Source of the DNA: Limnohabitans sp. 15K
Lineage (GTDB): Bacteria > Pseudomonadota > Gammaproteobacteria > Burkholderiales > Burkholderiaceae_C
Length of the DNA: 64,000 bases
Assembly: GCF_002778285.1 (NCBI RefSeq)
Contig: NZ_NESM01000004.1
Location: 62,001-126,000, forward strand
Direction: 5' to 3'
A model generated the notes under the pieces. The model was given only the letters and a program-made list of their open reading frames with translations, was not told the origin of the DNA and ran no database searches. Shown here piece by piece: positions 52,663 through 61,366 of this stretch. The first letter of the stretch is position 1; each line of letters begins with the position of its first letter. The translations under genes were made by a program, and so were the position numbers.

Positions 52663-53667
52663 ATGACCATGAAGCATTTCTCTGACCGCCGTTCTTTTTT
52701 GCAAACAGCCGCCGTGGCTGCGGCCACCGTGTCCGCCAGCACGCCTTGGGTCAATGCCTGGGCGCAAACCAAGTGGCCTGCCAAACCCATCCGGATCATT
52801 GTTGCTTTCCCGCCCGGCGGCTTGACCGACGCCTTGGCCCGCAGCTATGGCGAACACCTCTCTACCAAGCTGGGTGTGCCGGTGGTCATCGACAACAAAC
52901 CCGGCGCTGGGGCCATCATTGGCATCGATGCGGCGGCCAAAGCGCCTGCAGACGGATACACCCTGGTCATGAGCACCTCGGGCACCTTTTGGCAAAACCG
53001 CATCTTGTATTCGAAGTTGCCTTACAACCTCGACAAAGACCTGACCCCGGTCACCGTGTTCCCCTCGGGCCCGCTGGTGGTGGGCATCAACGACAAAATT
53101 CCAGCCAACACCATGGCCGAATTTGTGGCTTGGGCCAAGAAAAACCCGGTGTCCATGGGCACTTACGCACCGGGTTCGTACCCGCACATGGTGGCCGACC
53201 AGACCAACCGCGTGCACGGCACCCAAATTCAGTCAGTCCATTACCGCGGCGAAGCCCCCATGTGGCTGGACGTGGCTTCGGGTCAATCGCAAATTGCCGT
53301 GGGCAGCTACCTGGCCTTCAATGCCGTGGCCAGCCGCGGCGTGCGTGCCATTGGCGTGACGGGCAGCTACCGTTCCCCCAAACTGCCCAACGTGCCCACC
53401 CTGATGGAGCAAGGCGACACCGCCAAGTTGGTGACTTTGGAAGGTGGCTTGCCCCTGGTGGCGCCGTCTGGCACACCCGAAGCCGTGCTCAAACTCCTGG
53501 CCGATGAAGCCGTGGCTTGGTCCAACACCGACAAGGCCGCCAAGGTGCGCGAGACCTTTGCCATCCCCAACAAACCCAAAAATCTGGCGGGCACCCGCAA
53601 AGACTGGGAAGGCGAAGTGCCCGTCTGGATCAAGCTGGCGGTGGATTTGGGCATCAAGCTCGACTGA
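52663..53667 (+). CDS. Bug-family (TctC-like) binding protein with Tat-type signal
   Basis: A 334-residue protein with a twin-arginine signal (SDRRSFLQTAAVAAATVSAS), cleavage near AWAQT, and the Bug core WPAKPIRIIVAFPPGGLTDA and HYRGEAPMWLDVASGQ. The ATG at 52663 or 52669 is the likely start; frame upstream has no signal. As with the Bug gene at 16 kb, no TctA/TctB partner is nearby. Tat export suggests it folds before secretion. Ligand unknown. Confidence 0.9.
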   Translation: MTMKHFSDRRSFLQTAAVAAATVSASTPWVNAWAQTKWPAKPIRIIVAFPPGGLTDALARSYGEHLSTKLGVPVVIDNKPGAGAIIGIDAAAKAPADGYTLVMSTSGTFWQNRILYSKLPYNLDKDLTPVTVFPSGPLVVGINDKIPANTMAEFVAWAKKNPVSMGTYAPGSYPHMVADQTNRVHGTQIQSVHYRGEAPMWLDVASGQSQIAVGSYLAFNAVASRGVRAIGVTGSYRSPKLPNVPTLMEQGDTAKLVTLEGGLPLVAPSGTPEAVLKLLADEAVAWSNTDKAAKVRETFAIPNKPKNLAGTRKDWEGEVPVWIKLAVDLGIKLD

Positions 53668-53743
53668 AGCGTCATTTGGCCATCTGCACCCTTCATGGTC
53701 GACGGTGGCTAAAGGCCATTGAAGTCGCGGTTTAATTGTGGGT

Positions 53744-54694
53744 ATGAGCAAAACCCAACAAATGAGTTTTTTCGACGCCCCTGTCGAACCCGTGATGGAC
53801 CCCGAGGCCATGGCCCAGGCGCTGGCGCAGCACCCCGACTTTCGCGTGCTGCGCCGTTTGGTGCCGCACAGCGATTACGGGTCCCTGAGCGGCCACGCCA
53901 CACAACGCGTGATCGTGCTGGACACCGAAACCACCGGGCTAGACAGCAAAAGCGAAAAAGTCATTGAGCTGGCCATGTTGTCGGTGTTGGTGGACACAGT
54001 CACTGGTTTGCCAGTGGGGCCGGTCACCATTTACGAATCGTTCGAAGACCCCGGAAAACCGATTCCAGCCCAAATCACCGAGATCACCGGCATTGACGAC
54101 AGCATGGTGAAGGGTTTGCGCATCGAAGACGCGGCCGTGAACGCTTTGGTGCAAGAGGCCGATTTGGTCGTGGCGCACAACGCCGGGTTTGACCGGCCGT
54201 TTGTCGAGGCGCGTTGGCCTGTGTTTGCGACCAAGGCATGGGGTTGCTCTTTTCAGGGCATTGACTGGAAAAAAGAGGGCAGCGGCTCGGCCAAATTGGA
54301 GTTTTTGGCGTCTGAGCGGGGTTGGTTTTACGACGCGCACCGGGCGCAGGTCGACTGCCACGCGTTGCTCCAGGTCTTGTCTTCGCCGCTGGCTGACGGC
54401 CAAACCGGCTTGTCGCGCTTGTTGGCTGGGTCCGGGCAGACGCGCTACAAGCTGCGCGCCACGGGTGCGCCGTTCGAGTCCAAGGACAAGCTCAAGGCCC
54501 GGGGTTACCGCTGGGACGGTGAAGGCCGTGTTTGGTGGTGCAGTTTGTCTTCGGACGAGCTGCTGGACGCCGAGTGCCATTGGCTGAGGGCCGAGGTCTA
54601 TGGCCGCCGCAACGCCACGGTGCTGCTCGAGGCCATGGACAGCTTGGTGCAGTTTTCGGCACGGCCCGGCCAGCAGACAGGCCGAGAGTTGTAG
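53744..54694 (+). CDS. DnaQ-family 3'-5' exonuclease
   Basis: A 316-residue DEDDh exonuclease. Exo I is VLDTETTG (near residue 65), Exo II is VVAHNAGFDRPF and Exo III is HRAQVDCHALL. A C-terminal extension of about 100 residues (YKLRATGAPFESKDKLKARG then WWCSLSS) resembles modules attached to such exonucleases in this order of bacteria. It is probably a repair or processing nuclease rather than the replicative epsilon subunit. Its TAG stop is part of a REP-like hairpin. Confidence 0.85.
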   Translation: MSKTQQMSFFDAPVEPVMDPEAMAQALAQHPDFRVLRRLVPHSDYGSLSGHATQRVIVLDTETTGLDSKSEKVIELAMLSVLVDTVTGLPVGPVTIYESFEDPGKPIPAQITEITGIDDSMVKGLRIEDAAVNALVQEADLVVAHNAGFDRPFVEARWPVFATKAWGCSFQGIDWKKEGSGSAKLEFLASERGWFYDAHRAQVDCHALLQVLSSPLADGQTGLSRLLAGSGQTRYKLRATGAPFESKDKLKARGYRWDGEGRVWWCSLSSDELLDAECHWLRAEVYGRRNATVLLEAMDSLVQFSARPGQQTGREL

Positions 54695-54719
54695 AAGCCC
54701 CGCCCTCGGGGCGAAGGTT
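54691..54719 (+). repeat. REP-like hairpin, copy 3
   Basis: GTAGAA, stem GCCCCG (54697-54702), loop CCCT, stem CGGGGC, then GAAGGTT. The TAG of the flank is the stop codon of the exonuclease gene. The stem differs from copy 1 at several base pairs, each with a compensating change. Confidence 0.75.
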
Positions 54720-54785
54720 GTTTCGTGTGCTTCACGCCAAGCGGGGATAATGCGCCCTTATTGGTATTTTTTCAGGCGGGTATTC

Positions 54786-56447
54786 ATGGCTCAATACGTA
54801 TTTTCGATGAACCGGGTTGGCAAGATCGTGCCTCCGAAGCGTCACATTCTCAAAGACATTTCGCTGTCTTTCTTCCCCGGTGCCAAGATTGGCGTGCTGG
54901 GCACCAACGGTTCGGGCAAGTCCACATTGCTCAAAATCATGGCCGGCATCGACAAGGAAATCGAAGGCGAAGCCATTCCCATGGCGGGCCTGAAAATCGG
55001 GTACTTGCCACAAGAGCCTGTGATGGACGCTGAGCAAACCGTGCGCGAAGCCGTTGAAAGTGGCATGGGCGAAGTCAAAGCCGCACAAGCCCGCTTGGAA
55101 GAGGTCTACGCCGCTTACGCCGAAGAAGACGCCGACTTTGACGCCTTGGCCGCTGAGCAGGCCCAACTTGAAGCCATCATCTCCACCGCGGGTGACGCAT
55201 CCGAGCACCAACTCGAAATCGCGGCCGATGCGCTGCGCCTGCCCGCTTGGGATGCCATCATCGGCAAGCTGTCTGGCGGTGAAAAGCGCCGTGTGGCCTT
55301 GTGCCGCTTGTTGCTGTCGCGCCCCGACATGTTGTTGCTGGACGAGCCGACCAACCACTTGGACGCCGAATCGGTGGACTGGCTGGAACTCTTCTTGCAG
55401 CGCTTTTCGGGCACTGTGGTGGCCATCACCCACGACCGTTACTTCCTGGACAACGCCGCCGAGTGGATTTTGGAACTCGACCGGGGCTCCGGCATTCCGT
55501 ACAAAGGCAACTACTCCAGCTGGCTGGAGCAAAAAGACGCCCGTTTGGCCACCGAGCAGCGCACCGAAGATGCCCGCTCCAAGGCCATGAAGAAAGAATT
55601 GGAGTGGGCCCGTGCCAACCCCAAAGGACGACAAGCCAAGAGCAAGGCCCGTTTGGCCCGCTTCGAAGAGTTGAGCGACCACGAATACCAAAAGCGCAAC
55701 GAAACCCAGGAGATCTTCATCCCTGTGGCCGAGCGTTTGGGCAACGAAGTGTTCGAGTTCAAGGGTGTCAGCAAGTCCTTTGGCGACCGTTTGCTGATCG
55801 ACAACCTGAGCTTCAAAGTGCCTGCGGGTGCCATCGTCGGCATCATCGGCCCCAACGGTGCCGGTAAATCGACCCTGTTCAAGCTGATCGCGGGCAAAGA
55901 GCAGCCCGACAGCGGTGAAGTCACCATCGGCCAGACTGTGCGCATGGCCTTTGTGGACCAGAACCGTGACGACCTGGACAACAACAAGACCGTCTGGGAA
56001 GACGTCTCGGGCGGCCTGGACATCATCAACGTGGGCAAGTTCCAGATGGCCAGCCGTGCGTATTGCGGGCGCTTCAACTTCAACGGCGGCGACCAGCAAA
56101 AGAAGGTCGGCATGTTGTCGGGTGGTGAGCGCGGCCGTTTGCACTTGGCCAAAACCCTGATCGAAGGCGGCAACGTGTTGCTGCTGGACGAGCCATCCAA
56201 CGACTTGGACGTGGAAACTTTGCGCGCGTTGGAAGACGCGTTGTTGGAATTCGCGGGCTCCATCATGGTCATCAGCCACGACCGTTGGTTCCTGGACCGC
56301 ATTGCGACGCACATCCTGGCCGCCGAAGGCGACAGCCAGTGGGTGTTCTTTGACGGCAACTACCAAGAGTACGAAGCCGACAAGAAACGACGTTTGGGCG
56401 AAGAAGGTGCCAAGCCCAAGCGCGTGCGCTTCAAGGCGTTGAAGTAA
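54786..56447 (+). CDS. ettA: Energy-dependent translational throttle protein EttA (ABC-F)
   Basis: A 553-residue ABC-F protein, the usual EttA length. The first ABC domain has GTNGSGKST, LSGGEKRRVALCRLLL and LLLDEPTNHLD. A charged linker follows (ARANPKGRQAKSKARLARFE). The second domain has GPNGAGKST, LSGGERGRLHLAKTL and LLLDEPSNDLD. The start MAQYVFSMNRVGKIVPPK is typical of EttA. It binds the ribosomal E site and gates elongation according to ATP/ADP ratio. A strong terminator follows. Confidence 0.95.
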   Translation: MAQYVFSMNRVGKIVPPKRHILKDISLSFFPGAKIGVLGTNGSGKSTLLKIMAGIDKEIEGEAIPMAGLKIGYLPQEPVMDAEQTVREAVESGMGEVKAAQARLEEVYAAYAEEDADFDALAAEQAQLEAIISTAGDASEHQLEIAADALRLPAWDAIIGKLSGGEKRRVALCRLLLSRPDMLLLDEPTNHLDAESVDWLELFLQRFSGTVVAITHDRYFLDNAAEWILELDRGSGIPYKGNYSSWLEQKDARLATEQRTEDARSKAMKKELEWARANPKGRQAKSKARLARFEELSDHEYQKRNETQEIFIPVAERLGNEVFEFKGVSKSFGDRLLIDNLSFKVPAGAIVGIIGPNGAGKSTLFKLIAGKEQPDSGEVTIGQTVRMAFVDQNRDDLDNNKTVWEDVSGGLDIINVGKFQMASRAYCGRFNFNGGDQQKKVGMLSGGERGRLHLAKTLIEGGNVLLLDEPSNDLDVETLRALEDALLEFAGSIMVISHDRWFLDRIATHILAAEGDSQWVFFDGNYQEYEADKKRRLGEEGAKPKRVRFKALK

Positions 56448-56465
56448 TCAGCTGCTTGAAACAAA

Positions 56466-56496
56466 ACAACGGGCCCTTCGGGGCCCGTTGTTTTTT
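56466..56496 (+). terminator. Rho-independent terminator of ettA
   Basis: Stem ACAACGGGCCC, loop TTCG, stem GGGCCCGTTGT and a T run, 18 nt after the ettA stop. Confidence 0.95.
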
Positions 56497-56506
56497 GCGC
56501 ACAGGC

Positions 56507-56788
56507 CTATGGTGTCAGTCTTGCCTTGGCCTTGTTGGCCCAAAGGTGCAGGTTGTCGAACAGGCCCTGTTGGCTGAATGAGCAGCTTTCACCACTGAAC
56601 ATGGCGCTGGACTCGATGCGGTCGAGCAAGTCGCCCAGCACCACACCGAACTTCTCGGGCAAGGGCAGGCTGGCCCCGCCGCTGCGCCAAAGTTTGATCA
56701 TTTCTTGTTGCGGCAAATCGCCCCGCGTGCAGGCGTCCAGCGCGGTGGCCATGTGGGTCAGGGTGTCAAGGTGGGTGCTCATGGGCAT
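56507..56788 (-). CDS. Small conserved hypothetical protein
   Basis: A 93-residue protein from MPMSTHLDTLTHMATALDAC. It is mostly helical and soluble, with no motif I recognise (QQEMIKLWRSGGASLPLPEK, LGDLLDRIESSAMF). AGGAG lies 4 nt before the ATG at 56788 and 10 nt before the one at 56782. It is divergent from the RsuA-type gene and convergent on ettA. Coding potential is supported by the ribosome-binding site and good codon use, not by known function. Confidence 0.65.
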   Translation of the reverse strand: MPMSTHLDTLTHMATALDACTRGDLPQQEMIKLWRSGGASLPLPEKFGVVLGDLLDRIESSAMFSGESCSFSQQGLFDNLHLWANKAKARLTP

Positions 56789-56882
56789 GGGTCTCCTGCC
56801 AGTATTGACGGTCTGTGTCGGCTGGCCAAGTCTGAGGCCACATTCAAGGTGAGGGTCGGTTTCGCGGCGACAATCATGCCCC

Positions 56883-57626
56883 ATGAAAGCCAAATCTCTC
56901 AAACCCATGCGCCTGGAAGACATTTTGTACTGCCAGGGTTTTGGCACCCGCCGGGTGTGCGCCGGACTGGTGCAACAAGGCCATGTCCAAGTCCACGGTG
57001 AAACCGTCACCGATTCGGGCGAATTCTTTGACCTGCAAGGTCTGCATTTCAACGTTCAAGGCACCGAGTGGCCCTTCAAAGAGCACGCCTATGTGCTGCT
57101 CAACAAGCCTGCAGGCACCGAGTGTTCACAAAAACCGTCGACCTGGCCCAGCATCTACACCTTGCTGCCCGCGCCCTTGCGTCAGCGCCCGCAAAAAGCG
57201 GCGGTGCAGGGCGTGCAGGCCGTGGGGCGTCTCGACCAAGACACCACGGGTTTGCTGCTGCTGACCGATGACGGTCAGTTCATCCACAAAATGAGTTCGC
57301 CCAAACACCATGTGCCCAAGGTTTACGAAGTGACCACCAAGCACCCGATCACGACCGAGATGGTGGACAAGTTGCTCAGCGGCGTGGTGCTGGACGATGA
57401 TCCCAAGCCCGTGAAAGCCGCCGCTTGTGAGGCCGTGGGTGAGTTGCATCTGAAGCTGACCCTGACCGAAGGCAAATACCATCAGGTCAAGCGCATGCTG
57501 GCCGCTGTGGGCAATCGGGTCGAAGGCCTTCACCGTTCACAAATCGGCGGTCTGGTCTTGAACGATTTGGCACCCGGTCAGTGGCGCTGGTTGACCGAAG
57601 AAGACTTGGCTTTGCTCAAGCCCTGA
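56883..57626 (+). CDS. rsuA: 16S rRNA pseudouridine synthase (RsuA-type)
   Basis: A 247-residue enzyme with an N-terminal S4 RNA-binding domain (LEDILYCQGFGTRRVCAGLV) and the RsuA/RluB catalytic motif AVGRLDQDTTGLLLLTDDG with catalytic Asp118. The C-terminal LTEGKYHQVKRMLAAVGNRV is typical. RsuA modifies U516 of 16S rRNA; RluB/RluE paralogues cannot be wholly excluded. It is followed by a hydrolase gene in the opposite direction. Confidence 0.88.
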   Translation: MKAKSLKPMRLEDILYCQGFGTRRVCAGLVQQGHVQVHGETVTDSGEFFDLQGLHFNVQGTEWPFKEHAYVLLNKPAGTECSQKPSTWPSIYTLLPAPLRQRPQKAAVQGVQAVGRLDQDTTGLLLLTDDGQFIHKMSSPKHHVPKVYEVTTKHPITTEMVDKLLSGVVLDDDPKPVKAAACEAVGELHLKLTLTEGKYHQVKRMLAAVGNRVEGLHRSQIGGLVLNDLAPGQWRWLTEEDLALLKP

Positions 57627-57655
57627 GGGACTGCGCGCAGGGTATGGGGCCACGA

Positions 57656-57684
57656 CCATTCGGCTTCAGGGGCAGCCTCCTACA
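57656..57684 (-). repeat. REP-like hairpin, copy 4
   Basis: On the minus strand: TGTAGGAG, stem GGCTGC, loop CCCT, stem GAAGCC (one mismatch), then GAATGG. Its TAG is the stop codon of the alpha/beta hydrolase gene. It lies between the tail-to-tail RsuA and hydrolase genes. Confidence 0.7.
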
Positions 57685-58501
57685 GGGACTGTTGCATGAA
57701 ATCGGCGATCGCCTTTGCCACAGCTTCAGGCTGATCGCGGTGGGGTGAATGGCCGCAATCGGGCAGTTTCAGCAGCTGCGCATGGGGCACGGCGCGGGCA
57801 ATGTCATCGATTTGCGCCATCGTGCCGTAAGCGTCTTTTTCGCCCTGGATCGCCAGCAAAGGCGCTGAAATGCCCGCCAGCTCCCGCCGGATGTCAAAGC
57901 TGCGAAAGCCCGCGCTGAGCCAGACATCGTTCCACTGCCAAAACGCGCAGTCGACATCGGCATGGAAAGGCGCCAAGCGCTGGCGCAGGGCGCCGTTTTC
58001 GTAAGCCTGCGTGGCGGCGTTGATGGCCTGCATGGACAAGTCTTCCACCATCACATGCGGGGCCATCACCACGCACCCAGCCACTTCATAACGGCTGGCA
58101 TGGATGAGGGCAATGGTGCCGCCATCCGAGTGGCCCACCAGCACAGGCCGTTCAACACCCAGCGCCTGCAGCAAGGCGGGCAGTATTTCCAGCGCTTCGT
58201 GGTGCATGTAGTCGGGCAACAAGCGGCCTTGGCGTTGGCTGGGTTCACCCGCCGAGCGAGATGGGCCGCGCACATCGGGCACGGGCTCGGATTGACCATA
58301 ACCCCTTCTCGAATAGACCCAACCCGCACAACCGAGCTGCTGACACAACTGGGCAGGCCAGTCGCGCCACAGGGCCACGCTGCCCAAACCTTCGTGCAAA
58401 AAAACCAGGGTGTGTGGGTTCAGGCCTGTTGCGGGCTTTGGAAGGTGAAGAAGCTCCAGATGTTGGTTTTTCACGACCAAGGTGGATAACGGGTAGTGCA
58501 T
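57680..58501 (-). CDS. Alpha/beta hydrolase
   Basis: A 273-residue alpha/beta-hydrolase with the nucleophile elbow VLVGHSDGGTIAL (Ser), oxyanion strand LVFLHEGLGSVALWRDWP, acid GEKDAYGTM and catalytic His in LPDCGHSPHRDQP. It is cytoplasmic, with no signal peptide. The ester or other substrate is not clear. The stop codon lies in a REP-like element. It diverges from the beta-propeller gene with very little room between the starts. Confidence 0.87.
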   Translation of the reverse strand: MHYPLSTLVVKNQHLELLHLPKPATGLNPHTLVFLHEGLGSVALWRDWPAQLCQQLGCAGWVYSRRGYGQSEPVPDVRGPSRSAGEPSQRQGRLLPDYMHHEALEILPALLQALGVERPVLVGHSDGGTIALIHASRYEVAGCVVMAPHVMVEDLSMQAINAATQAYENGALRQRLAPFHADVDCAFWQWNDVWLSAGFRSFDIRRELAGISAPLLAIQGEKDAYGTMAQIDDIARAVPHAQLLKLPDCGHSPHRDQPEAVAKAIADFMQQSL

Positions 58502-58563
58502 GAAATGAAATGAAATGGGCGGATGTGGCGATTACACTTGGCGGTGATTTTGAAAGCGTTTTT

Positions 58564-59547
58564 GTGAATTATTTGCGTTTTGTTGCCCGTTTGTTCGTTT
58601 TGATGGCTTGCAGCTTCCAGGCGATGGCATCGAAGGGTCAAGCCCCTGTTTTTGTACTCAATTCCTTGGATGGCAACGTCAGTGTGATCGATCCTGTCAC
58701 CTGGAAAGAAAAAAAACGCATCCCCACGGGCAAAGAGCCCCACCACTTGTACCTGACACCCGATGAAAAGTCGGTCATTGTGGCCAACGCCATGAGCGAC
58801 TCTTTGACCTTCATTGACCCGCGAACCGCCCAAGTGCAGCGAACGGTCACGGGCATTTTGGACCCGTACCACCTGCGCTTTTCGCCAGACATGAAGTGGC
58901 TGGTGATTGCCGCCAACCGTTTGAACCATGTGGACATTTACCGCTGGGATGGACAAACCGCGACGTTGGCCAAGCGCATCTCGACAGGCAAAACCCCTAG
59001 CCATTTGTGGATCGACAGCAAAAGCCAAGTGGCCTGGGTGTCCATGCAAGACAGCGACGAGGTCGTGGCCATTGACTTGGACAAGCAGACCCTGAAATCA
59101 CGCACCGCCGTGGGTGCCATGCCAGCCGATGTGTTTGGCACGCCTGATGACAAATTTTTGCTGGTGGGCCTCACGGGTGATGACGGTGTGGAGGTCTATG
59201 ACATCTCCGGCAAACAGCCTCAGTGGGTCAAAAAAATACCGACAGGCAAGGGGGCGCACGCCTTTCGGGCGCTGGGTGACCAACGCCATGTGCTGGTCAG
59301 CAACCGGGTGAGCAACACGATCAGCCAGATAGATTACCAGCGCATGGACGTGGTGATGCAGTTTCCAGGGCCCTCCGGTCCGGATTGCATGGACATCACC
59401 GCCGACGGCAAAACCATTTTGGTGGCCTCGCGTTGGGCCAGAAAACTCTCGGTGATCGACATCGCAACGGGCAAAGTGCTCCGTCAGGTCCCGGTAGGGA
59501 AGTCGCCCCACGGGGTGTGGACACTGGACCATGCGCCCCGCCAGTGA
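58564..59547 (+). CDS. Exported beta-propeller protein (YVTN/YncE-like)
   Basis: A 327-residue protein from the GTG at 58564, giving a signal peptide MNYLRFVARLFVLMACSF; an ATG at 58510 would add 18 residues and leave only 8 nt to the divergent hydrolase. The mature part has repeated blade motifs such as VFVLNSLDGNVSVIDPVTW, PHHLYLTPDEKSVIVAN and KLSVIDIATGKVLRQVPVG, typical of a seven-blade YVTN propeller. Such proteins are often periplasmic scaffolds near c-type cytochromes, not seen here. The next gene overlaps its end by 17 nt. Confidence 0.83.
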   Translation: MNYLRFVARLFVLMACSFQAMASKGQAPVFVLNSLDGNVSVIDPVTWKEKKRIPTGKEPHHLYLTPDEKSVIVANAMSDSLTFIDPRTAQVQRTVTGILDPYHLRFSPDMKWLVIAANRLNHVDIYRWDGQTATLAKRISTGKTPSHLWIDSKSQVAWVSMQDSDEVVAIDLDKQTLKSRTAVGAMPADVFGTPDDKFLLVGLTGDDGVEVYDISGKQPQWVKKIPTGKGAHAFRALGDQRHVLVSNRVSNTISQIDYQRMDVVMQFPGPSGPDCMDITADGKTILVASRWARKLSVIDIATGKVLRQVPVGKSPHGVWTLDHAPRQ

Positions 59548-60385
59548 GCACAGGCGATTCCTGATAGCGAGTGCCCTTTGTTGGGGCAGCATTTCTGTAC
59601 CCGCTGCCACATGCGACAAGCCGGTTTACCTCACGTTTGATACAGGCCACATGGGCGTGGCCCCCTTGATTGCTGAGGTGCTGCAGCGCCAACAGGTCAA
59701 AGTGACATTTTTCGCCGCGCAAGAAAAAACCCAAGTGGGGGACGGCACCCTGGGCGAACACTGGGCACCTTGGTGGGCGGCTCGCGCCGCCGAGGGTCAT
59801 GCCTTCGCATCCCACACCTGGGACCACGCCTACTGGCGTGCCGACCTGCAGGGCGATGCCCATGCTGGCGGTGTTCAGAAATTCCGCATCCGTCCCAGCG
59901 CAGGGGCACAGGCAGGCCAAAACTTGGTTTGGACGGCGAAAGCTTATTGCGACAACCTGAACCAGGCCGCCCAGCGCTTGCAGTTTCTGACCGGTCAAGT
60001 TCCGCTGCCGCTGTTTCGGGCCCCGGGTGGCAAGACCTCGCCACGGCTGATCGAGGCGGTGCGGCAATGCGGCTATGCCCATGTGGGTTGGGCCGATGCG
60101 GGTTTTCTGGGTGACGAGTTGCCCAGCAACAGTTACCCCAATGCGCAGCTCCTGAAAAAGGCGCTCAACAACATTCGCTCTGGTGACATCTTGGTGGCGC
60201 ACTTGGGCATTTGGTCTCGCCAAGATCCCTGGGCACCGGCCGTTCTGGAGCCACTGATTGTTGGCCTGAAAGCGAAAGGGCTTTGCTTTGCCACTTTACG
60301 CGAGCACCCGGCCTACCGCGACTGGATTCGCCAGCGCGCCATGACCCCTTTGACGCCTTCGGTTTTGCCAGATTCGCGACAATAA
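59531..60385 (+). CDS. Polysaccharide deacetylase-family protein with variant motif 1
   Basis: A 284-residue protein with an N-terminal signal peptide (RRFLIASALCWGSISVPAA) and the NodB fold. Motif 1 reads TFDTGH (35-40), keeping catalytic Asp37 but with Thr where the zinc-binding Asp of TFDDG is expected. Motif 2 SHTWDH (His95, His99) and motif 3 RAPGGKTS (Arg163) are intact. It may still bind metal through the two His. It starts inside the end of the propeller gene and lies 4 nt before a sterol-desaturase gene, so the three form one operon. Confidence 0.85.
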   Translation: MRPASEHRRFLIASALCWGSISVPAATCDKPVYLTFDTGHMGVAPLIAEVLQRQQVKVTFFAAQEKTQVGDGTLGEHWAPWWAARAAEGHAFASHTWDHAYWRADLQGDAHAGGVQKFRIRPSAGAQAGQNLVWTAKAYCDNLNQAAQRLQFLTGQVPLPLFRAPGGKTSPRLIEAVRQCGYAHVGWADAGFLGDELPSNSYPNAQLLKKALNNIRSGDILVAHLGIWSRQDPWAPAVLEPLIVGLKAKGLCFATLREHPAYRDWIRQRAMTPLTPSVLPDSRQ

Positions 60386-60389
60386 AGGC

Positions 60390-61352
60390 ATGGACTTTGG
60401 GATCGACTCTTTTGCGTGGCTTCAGCAAGCGCTTTTTGAAGGCGTTTTGCAGCCCATCGCATTTGGTTTAGGGCAAGGAAATTTGCTCGACAAGGCTTAT
60501 GAGGGCGCGGGCTGGGTGGTGGTGGGCTTGCTGCAAATCGCGGTCATGCTCACCGTGATCGGACCCCTGCAGCGCCTGTGGCCTGTCGAGGCTCAACCCG
60601 ACCGCCAAGCGGTTCACGTGGATGTGCTGTACACGCTCATCCACCGTTTGGGCTTGTTCAAGCTGGGGATGTTTTTCACCCTCGACTACGCCTTGGAACA
60701 GGGCTGGGGTTTATTGCGCAGTCAAGGATGGCCCACCTTCCATTTGGACAGCGTGTGGCCCGGTGTCACCGATTTGGCGTTGGTCAGTTTCTTCCTGTAC
60801 TTGGTGGTTTTTGACTTGGTGAACTACGCGATTCACCGCGCGCAGCACCAATCCAGCGCCTGGTGGGCCTTGCACTCGATGCACCATGCGCAGCGCCAGA
60901 TGAACATGTGGAGTGACAACCGCAACCACTTGCTCGACGATGTGCTGACCAGCTTGCTGGTGTCGGCCGTTGCCCTGCTCATTGGCGTGGGGCCGGGACA
61001 GTTCGTGGCGTTGGTGGCCATCGGGCAATTGAGTGAAAACTTCCAGCACGCCAATGTGCGCATCTGGTTTGGCCGTTTCGGCGAGCGGCTGTGGGTCAGC
61101 CCCCGCTTTCACCGCAGACACCACAGCGTTGGCATTGGCCATGAGTTCGAGGTGCAAGGCCGCAAGGTTTTGGGTGGTTGCAATTTTGGGGTGCTGTTGC
61201 CTTGGTGGGACATGCTCTTTGGCACGGCCGACTTTGCGCAGCGTTATGAACCGACTGGCGTGCGCGACCAAGTGGAGCAGGGACGCAACTATGGGCAGGG
61301 CTTTTGGGCGCAGCAGTGGCAGGGGGTGCTGCGTTTGATGGGCAGGGCTTGA
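60390..61352 (+). CDS. Fatty-acid hydroxylase/sterol desaturase-family membrane protein
   Basis: A 320-residue membrane protein with about four to five helices and the di-iron His boxes HRAQHQ, HSMHHAQ and HRRHHSVG in the expected order. The family hydroxylates or desaturates lipids. It is the last gene of an operon with a beta-propeller and a deacetylase-like protein, which together suggest envelope lipid or polysaccharide modification. The substrate is not known. Confidence 0.88.
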   Translation: MDFGIDSFAWLQQALFEGVLQPIAFGLGQGNLLDKAYEGAGWVVVGLLQIAVMLTVIGPLQRLWPVEAQPDRQAVHVDVLYTLIHRLGLFKLGMFFTLDYALEQGWGLLRSQGWPTFHLDSVWPGVTDLALVSFFLYLVVFDLVNYAIHRAQHQSSAWWALHSMHHAQRQMNMWSDNRNHLLDDVLTSLLVSAVALLIGVGPGQFVALVAIGQLSENFQHANVRIWFGRFGERLWVSPRFHRRHHSVGIGHEFEVQGRKVLGGCNFGVLLPWWDMLFGTADFAQRYEPTGVRDQVEQGRNYGQGFWAQQWQGVLRLMGRA

Positions 61353-61366
61353 GGTATTTTTCAAAA

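Noticed and set aside
54732..56366. A 544-codon open frame antisense to ettA
   Set aside because: It mirrors the ABC-F gene on the other strand, has no recognisable domain and results from GC-rich codon use in ettA.
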